The notes beneath the pieces were generated by a model. The model was not told where the DNA came from, ran no database searches, and saw nothing but the letters and a program-made list of their open reading frames with translations. A DNA stretch of 10,200 bases, from the NCBI GenBank assembly GCA_011046295.1, contig DSAV01000193.1, positions 1 to 10,200 of the forward strand, in the 5' to 3' direction. The DNA is from Deltaproteobacteria bacterium. GTDB lineage: Bacteria; Desulfobacterota; Syntrophia; Syntrophales; Smithellaceae. Below, piece after piece: positions 6,695 through 10,200 of the stretch (the first letter of the stretch is position 1; each line of letters opens with the position of its first letter). Both the position numbers and the translations under genes were made by a program.

Positions 6695-8104
6695 ATGAAA
6701 AAAATAAGAACACGATTTGCTCCTTCACCCACCGGCTTTTTACATATCGGCGGGGCGCGAACCGCTCTTTTTAACTGGCTTTTTACGCGTCGGCACAGCG
6801 GCGAATTCATTTTACGCATCGAAGATACGGACAAGACGCGCTCCACGGAAGAATCCACCAAGGCTATTCTCGATGCCATGGAATGGCTGGGCTTAAACTG
6901 GGATGAAGGGCCTTATTTTCAGGCTGAACGCGTCGATTTACATAGAGATTTGGTGCAGAAACTCATCGGTGAGGGGAAGGCATATTACTGCACCTGCACG
7001 CCGGAAGTGCTCGAAGAAAAAAGAAAAAAGGCTATGGCCGCAGGCAAAAAACCAAAATACGACGGAACCTGCCGCGAAAAAAATCTTGGGAAAACCGCCG
7101 GCTCTGTAGTGCGCTTTCGCGGCGCGCAAACCGGCGCGACGGTGGTGGAGGATTTAGTCAAGGGCGATATCAGCTTCAACAATGAAGAACTGGATGACCT
7201 GATTATCGAGCGCGCCGACGGTTACCCGACGTACAATTTTGCCGTGGTGGTTGACGACGCGCTAATGAATATCACCCACGTCATCCGCGGCGACGATCAC
7301 GTCAACAACACGCCGCGCCAGATTCTGCTTTATCAGGCCTTAGGTTTCGACGTGCCGCGCTTCGCGCATGTCCCGATGATTCTGGGTGCGGACAAAACGC
7401 GGCTGAGCAAACGCCACGGCGCTACTTCCGTCATGGCTTATAAAGAAATGGGTTATCTGCCGGAGGCGCTGGTTAATTATCTGGTGCGCCTCGGCTGGGC
7501 GCACGGCGATCAGGAAATTTTTTCCTTAAATGAATTGGTGGAAGTTTTTTCCCTGGATGCGGTGGGGAAATCACCCGCGGTGTTCAATCCGGAAAAATTG
7601 CTGTGGCTAAATGCCCATTATATCCGGCAGGCTTCTGCGGAAAAAATTGGCGCGCTCATGAAAGATTTCTGGCCGGCCGCCGCGGCGGAAGCTGACGCGG
7701 ATTATGTCAAGAAAATCATTGGCGATTTACGGACCCGTTCCCGGACGCTGGTGGAGATGGCCGCGTCCGCTGATTTCTATTTTGCCGAAAATCTTCAATA
7801 CGAGCCGGAAGCGGCGCAGAAATTTCTGCAGCCGGAGGCAGCGGCGCATTTAAAGGAAATCGCCGCAAGACTCCCCGCGTGGGGAAATTTCACCAAAGAA
7901 GGTATCGAGGAATTTCTTAAATCCTATGCCCAGGAAAAGGAGATCAAATTAAAAATCATTGCTCAGCCCCTGCGCGTCGCGCTTACCGGCAAAACCGTCA
8001 GCCCCGGTATTGACGAAGTGATGGTCACGCTGGGGAAGGACCGGGTTGTAAAAAGAATCATGGATGCCGCAGCCTATATCGACGCGACAATGATTTTATA
8101 TTAA
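6695..8104 (+). CDS. gltX: Glutamyl-tRNA synthetase
   Basis: GltX charges tRNA-Glu with glutamate (and, where GatCAB is used, may also misacylate tRNA-Gln). The product is 469 residues, a normal bacterial length. The Rossmann catalytic domain starts TRFAPSPTGFLHIGGARTA, with the HIGH-type signature HIGG at 17-20. The KMSKS-type loop is DKTRLSKRHG (233-242). A zinc-binding cluster in the CP insertion is suggested by C99, C101 and C126. RGDDHVNNTPRQ at 198-209 is also typical. The C-terminal anticodon-binding region ends with LRVALTGKTVSPG and the helix around GKDRVVKRI. The ATG at 6695 is preferred over an in-frame TTG at 6638, because that TTG lies inside the -35 box. A tRNA-Glu gene follows 72 bp downstream. 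Discriminating versus non-discriminating specificity cannot be told from motifs. Confidence 0.97.
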   Translation: MKKIRTRFAPSPTGFLHIGGARTALFNWLFTRRHSGEFILRIEDTDKTRSTEESTKAILDAMEWLGLNWDEGPYFQAERVDLHRDLVQKLIGEGKAYYCTCTPEVLEEKRKKAMAAGKKPKYDGTCREKNLGKTAGSVVRFRGAQTGATVVEDLVKGDISFNNEELDDLIIERADGYPTYNFAVVVDDALMNITHVIRGDDHVNNTPRQILLYQALGFDVPRFAHVPMILGADKTRLSKRHGATSVMAYKEMGYLPEALVNYLVRLGWAHGDQEIFSLNELVEVFSLDAVGKSPAVFNPEKLLWLNAHYIRQASAEKIGALMKDFWPAAAAEADADYVKKIIGDLRTRSRTLVEMAASADFYFAENLQYEPEAAQKFLQPEAAAHLKEIAARLPAWGNFTKEGIEEFLKSYAQEKEIKLKIIAQPLRVALTGKTVSPGIDEVMVTLGKDRVVKRIMDAAAYIDATMILY

Positions 8105-8132
8105 GTCAAATCAGGCTGGTTTCCCTTGACTT
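8103..8132 (+). terminator. Weak hairpin after gltX
   Basis: AAGTCAA at 8103-8109, overlapping the gltX stop codon, can pair with TTGACTT at 8126-8132 across a 16-nt loop, and two more T residues follow. The stem is AT-rich and the T-run short, so termination would be inefficient at best. The right arm also contains the TTGACT proposed as a tRNA -35 element. Confidence 0.25.
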
Positions 8133-8158
8133 TTAAAGGTAGATTAAATAGTTATACC
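8126..8158 (+). promoter_or_regulatory. Possible promoter of the tRNA-Glu gene
   Basis: TTGACT (8126-8131) resembles a -35 box and is followed by the AT-rich stretch ending TTATACC around 8152-8158, about 19 bp before the tRNA. The spacing of about 20 bp is longer than the 16-18 bp optimum, so the match is imperfect. Read-through from gltX is an alternative source of the tRNA. Confidence 0.3.
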
Positions 8159-8176
8159 GGACATTTTTTCAACCAT

Positions 8177-8251
8177 GGTCCCATCGTCTAGTGGTTAGGA
8201 CGCCGGCCTCTCACGCCGGAAACCGGGGTTCAAACCCCCGTGGGACTACCA
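8177..8251 (+). tRNA. tRNA-Glu (anticodon CTC)
   Basis: The 75-nt gene folds as a full cloverleaf. The acceptor arm GGTCCCA (8177-8183) pairs with TGGGACT (8241-8247), with a G-T wobble at the first pair. The D arm contains TAGTGGTTAGGA. The anticodon stem CCGGC/GCCGG (8203-8207, 8215-8219) carries the loop CTCTCAC with anticodon CTC at 8210-8212, which reads GAG. The T arm CGGGG-TTCAAAC-CCCCG is standard. Discriminator A and an encoded CCA (8249-8251) end the gene. The start GGTCCCATCGTCTAGTGG is close to other bacterial tRNA-Glu genes. A second isoacceptor (TTC) for GAA must exist elsewhere. It lies directly after gltX, whose product charges it. Confidence 0.96.
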
Positions 8252-8327
8252 AAACCCTCCCGCCTCAATGAGATTAATCCAATATTTCAAATACTTAACA
8301 GTCAATTCTGTTTGATTCCCTCTTTCA

Positions 8328-8356
8328 TTGACACGCCAATGCGTTTTGCTTATAAT
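8328..8356 (+). promoter_or_regulatory. Perfect-consensus sigma70 promoter upstream of plsC
   Basis: TTGACA at 8328-8333 and TATAAT at 8351-8356 are separated by exactly 17 bp, matching the ideal sigma70 consensus at all 12 positions and at optimal spacing. Transcription should start near 8363, giving a leader of about 26 nt before the acyltransferase start codon. No operator-like inverted repeat is obvious over the promoter. The rest of the 137-bp interval between the tRNA and plsC (8252-8388) shows no gene and no convincing terminator. Confidence 0.85.
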
Positions 8357-8388
8357 CACATCAAAATAATTATTTTTCGGCGGTGGCT

Positions 8389-9222
8389 ATGCTTGATTTT
8401 AATGCAATTCAAACGCGGATTTCATTATTTTCGAAATACCTGACGGATAAAACCGCGGGAGCGTGGAAAACGCCGCAGCTTGCCCGGGATAACAACCTGC
8501 TGCTGGGGCTCTACCAGCTTTACGCGTATCTGGTGTTTCTGCCGCTGCTTGCCGTTTCCACCACAATTATGGGAACAGCCGCCACACTGCTGGCGATTCT
8601 TGTCGATAAAAAAATCGCTTCGGTTTGCGGTATTATCTGGGCGCGCTTCAACAGCTACATCACGCCGATGCTGGTGACGGTCATAGGAAAAGAAAAAATA
8701 GAAAAAAACAAATCCTATGTGATTGTGGCCAATCATCAAAGCCAGTATGATATTTTTGTGATTTATGGCTGGATGCCCGTGGACTTCCGCTGGGTCATGA
8801 AGATGCAACTCAGGGGCGTGCCTTTTCTTGGATATGCCTGTTATAAAATCGGCCATATTTACATCGATCGTTCCCATCCGGACGCGGCAAAGGCCTCAAT
8901 CAATGCCGCGCGGGACAGAATAAAAGGCGGAACTTCCATTATGTTCTTCCCCGAAGGCACGAGGAGCGAAGATGGACAATTGAAGGAGTTCAAGAAAGGC
9001 GCCTTTAGATTTGCCCTGGATATGGGCTTGCCGATTTTGCCGGTAACGATTGTGAATACCAAAAATATTCTACCGGCAAAATCCCTAAACTTGTTTCCCG
9101 GGAAAACGAAATTGGTGGTTCACAACCCCATAGATATTGCCGGGCAAAGTGAAGAAAACATGGGAATAATCATGGATATGGCCAAAAAAAGCATTCAGCG
9201 GGGGCTTGACCAGCACTCATAA
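8389..9222 (+). CDS. 1-acyl-sn-glycerol-3-phosphate acyltransferase (PlsC family)
   Basis: This membrane enzyme most likely acylates lysophosphatidate to phosphatidate in phospholipid synthesis. From the ATG at 8389 it is 277 residues, some 30 longer than typical PlsC because of an N-terminal extension. A hydrophobic stretch at about 38-72 forms one or two membrane segments. The four acyltransferase motifs are present: NHQSQYD (115-121, the HX4D site with H116 and D121), GHIYIDRS (155-162), FFPEGTRS (186-193) and LPILPVTI (214-221). An in-frame GTG at 8383 would add two residues; neither start has a well-spaced Shine-Dalgarno sequence despite the very strong promoter upstream. Other members of the superfamily acylate lyso-lipids or ornithine lipids, so the exact acceptor is inferred. 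Confidence 0.9.
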   Translation: MLDFNAIQTRISLFSKYLTDKTAGAWKTPQLARDNNLLLGLYQLYAYLVFLPLLAVSTTIMGTAATLLAILVDKKIASVCGIIWARFNSYITPMLVTVIGKEKIEKNKSYVIVANHQSQYDIFVIYGWMPVDFRWVMKMQLRGVPFLGYACYKIGHIYIDRSHPDAAKASINAARDRIKGGTSIMFFPEGTRSEDGQLKEFKKGAFRFALDMGLPILPVTIVNTKNILPAKSLNLFPGKTKLVVHNPIDIAGQSEENMGIIMDMAKKSIQRGLDQHS

Positions 9223-9242
9223 CTAATCAAATAAAATATCAC

Positions 9243-9263
9243 GAAAAAAGAATATTTTTTTTC
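9243..9263. terminator. AT-rich hairpin between convergent genes
   Basis: GAAAAAA (9243-9249) can pair with TTTTTTC (9257-9263) around a 7-nt loop, in the 52-bp space between the convergent plsC and split-barrel genes. The T-rich right arm could serve as the U-tract for plsC transcripts, and the A-run becomes a U-tract on the other strand. The stem has a single G-C pair, so this is a weak candidate bidirectional terminator. Confidence 0.3.
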
Positions 9264-9274
9264 ACCGGAGCCTG

Positions 9275-10126
9275 TCAGAAATTAAACACCGCTTCTAATT
9301 CCCGCACGGGGAATATTTGTCCCGGTTTGGGCGGCATGGGATTATATACCCAGTTGATGTCGACTATCCCCAGGGTGATGCAACGATGTTTTTCAAAGCC
9401 GCAGAATTTGCCGCGCACCAGAATATCTTCCATCTCCAGCGTCAGACCAAAAACGGCAACGTGGGAATTCATACGCAGAGCATGCAGCTCTTCCCGATAG
9501 GCCAGGGGTGAAAAAACCAGCCGGGTGCTGTCCGCCGCCTGGCATTGAATAAGAGGGATAATGGCCGGGAATCCGTCATGATCAATAAAAGCAAGAAACT
9601 TGAGGGAGTTTAGTCGGTTAAATAAACCTTCGGCCCACGGCTTCAGAATTCTTGCCGCACCTGTTTTTTGTTTCACCGCCGTCTTGGCAAATTTTGTCAG
9701 TAAGGAGCCAAGGACGATGCGTGAAAGCGGCAGCGTTTCCCGTCCGTAAGTTTCCACCAGATCCATGTAGTGCACGGTATGAATGCCGAAATAGGCGTTG
9801 TAGCGGAACATTGGTTTGTTGTTGAACATGTCATAATCCGCGCCATGCGTGGCCACGCGCCGCCACAGAGCTTTGCCCCGCCACAGGCTTTTGTCCAGCG
9901 TCATAATCAGAAAGCCGGTTTTGTTGTTTATCTGCACGTTTTGCTTGCTTAATCCTTCGGAAAACTGTCCCCAGATAAGTTCGGCAGGCGTTTTCGCCTG
10001 CAGCGCGGTAATCAGAGTAATATGCGGCAGGCCTCCCTGATTAATGGTGGCAAGCAAACCGATTTTCGCTTCCGGCTCGAAAAATTTCAGATCCTGTTCA
10101 TGAAATTTTGTTAATCGCTCGCGCAT
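9275..10126 (-). CDS. Pyridoxamine 5'-phosphate oxidase-like protein with two split-barrel halves
   Basis: I do not recognise a named gene. The 283-residue soluble protein has an N-terminal segment typical of FMN-binding split barrels (IGLLATINQGGLPHITLITA, 22-41, then a beta-rich stretch with IWGQFSEGLSKQNVQINN to about 85). A second, similar start occurs at LKFLAFIDHDGFPAIIPLIQ (175-194), followed by LVFSPLAYREELHALRMN. This suggests an internal duplication linked by an aromatic- and basic-rich region (about 86-170). Relatives in the family bind FMN, F420 or heme, or have lost cofactors; which applies here cannot be told. The ATG at 10126 has a strong AAGGAG site 7 bp upstream. It starts 11 bp after the stop of the preceding minus-strand gene, so the two are likely an operon. 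No signal peptide or membrane segment is seen. Confidence 0.75.
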   Translation of the reverse strand: MRERLTKFHEQDLKFFEPEAKIGLLATINQGGLPHITLITALQAKTPAELIWGQFSEGLSKQNVQINNKTGFLIMTLDKSLWRGKALWRRVATHGADYDMFNNKPMFRYNAYFGIHTVHYMDLVETYGRETLPLSRIVLGSLLTKFAKTAVKQKTGAARILKPWAEGLFNRLNSLKFLAFIDHDGFPAIIPLIQCQAADSTRLVFSPLAYREELHALRMNSHVAVFGLTLEMEDILVRGKFCGFEKHRCITLGIVDINWVYNPMPPKPGQIFPVRELEAVFNF

Positions 10127-10137
10127 TTTAAAGCTCC

Positions 10138-10200
10138 TTATTTTACGGTTTCCGCCGCTTTTGATTTTTCATCTTTATCATTTGCCGCTTTCGAGGCAAG
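10138..10200 (-). CDS. C-terminal tail of an unidentified minus-strand gene (cut by window edge)
   Basis: One minus-strand frame is open from the right edge to a TAA at 10138-10140, encoding 20 residues rich in Ala, Lys, Asp and Glu, as in a flexible charged C-terminal tail. The stop lies 11 bp before the split-barrel gene and overlaps its ribosome site region, the normal spacing inside an operon. A second frame is also open over part of this stretch, so the frame choice rests on spacing and composition. Nothing allows a function to be named. Confidence 0.45.
   Translation of the reverse strand, partial: LASKAANDKDEKSKAAETVK

Noticed and set aside
8177..8388. tRNA-Glu as an attachment site for an integrated element
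   Set aside because: There is no integrase, no second copy of the tRNA 3' end in the window, and the flanking genes are housekeeping genes.
8425..8877. A 150-codon minus-strand open frame
   Set aside because: It is antisense to the acyltransferase gene, which carries all four family motifs.

Overview
The window looks like ordinary chromosome from a Gram-negative bacterium, probably a deltaproteobacterium in the broad sense (Syntrophales- or Geobacter-like). This is inferred from gene order and protein character, not from a search. The order fabF-glyA-dCMP deaminase-nrdR-ribE-ribBA downstream of yceD/rpmF/acpP is one I associate with that group. Base composition looks even throughout, and I see no transposase, integrase, phage gene or CRISPR array.

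Left part (1-6537, minus strand): a long co-directional run. In transcription order it is a DUF177/YceD protein, rpmF (ribosomal protein L32), a 282-bp gap, acpP (acyl carrier protein), fabF (3-oxoacyl-ACP synthase II), glyA (serine hydroxymethyltransferase), a dCMP/CMP deaminase, nrdR, ribE (riboflavin synthase) and ribBA, whose C-terminus runs off the left edge. From acpP onward the gaps are only 3-46 bp, so these genes are probably one operon. They join fatty-acid elongation, one-carbon and pyrimidine-nucleotide supply, control of ribonucleotide reductase, and riboflavin synthesis.

Middle (6538-8251): a divergent promoter region separates this run from gltX (glutamyl-tRNA synthetase, plus strand). 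gltX has a clear sigma70-type promoter and is followed by a tRNA-Glu(CTC) gene, so an enzyme and one of its substrates lie side by side.

Right part (8252-10200): a consensus sigma70 promoter (TTGACA, 17 bp, TATAAT) precedes a PlsC-type 1-acylglycerol-3-phosphate acyltransferase. Convergent to it on the minus strand is a protein with two predicted pyridoxamine-phosphate-oxidase-like split-barrel halves, preceded by the tail of another minus-strand gene at the right edge.

The main anomalies are a single-base frameshift in fabF, the absence between rpmF and acpP of the fatty-acid genes often found there, and the tandem split-barrel protein. I found no convincing undescribed system; this is mostly a housekeeping region.
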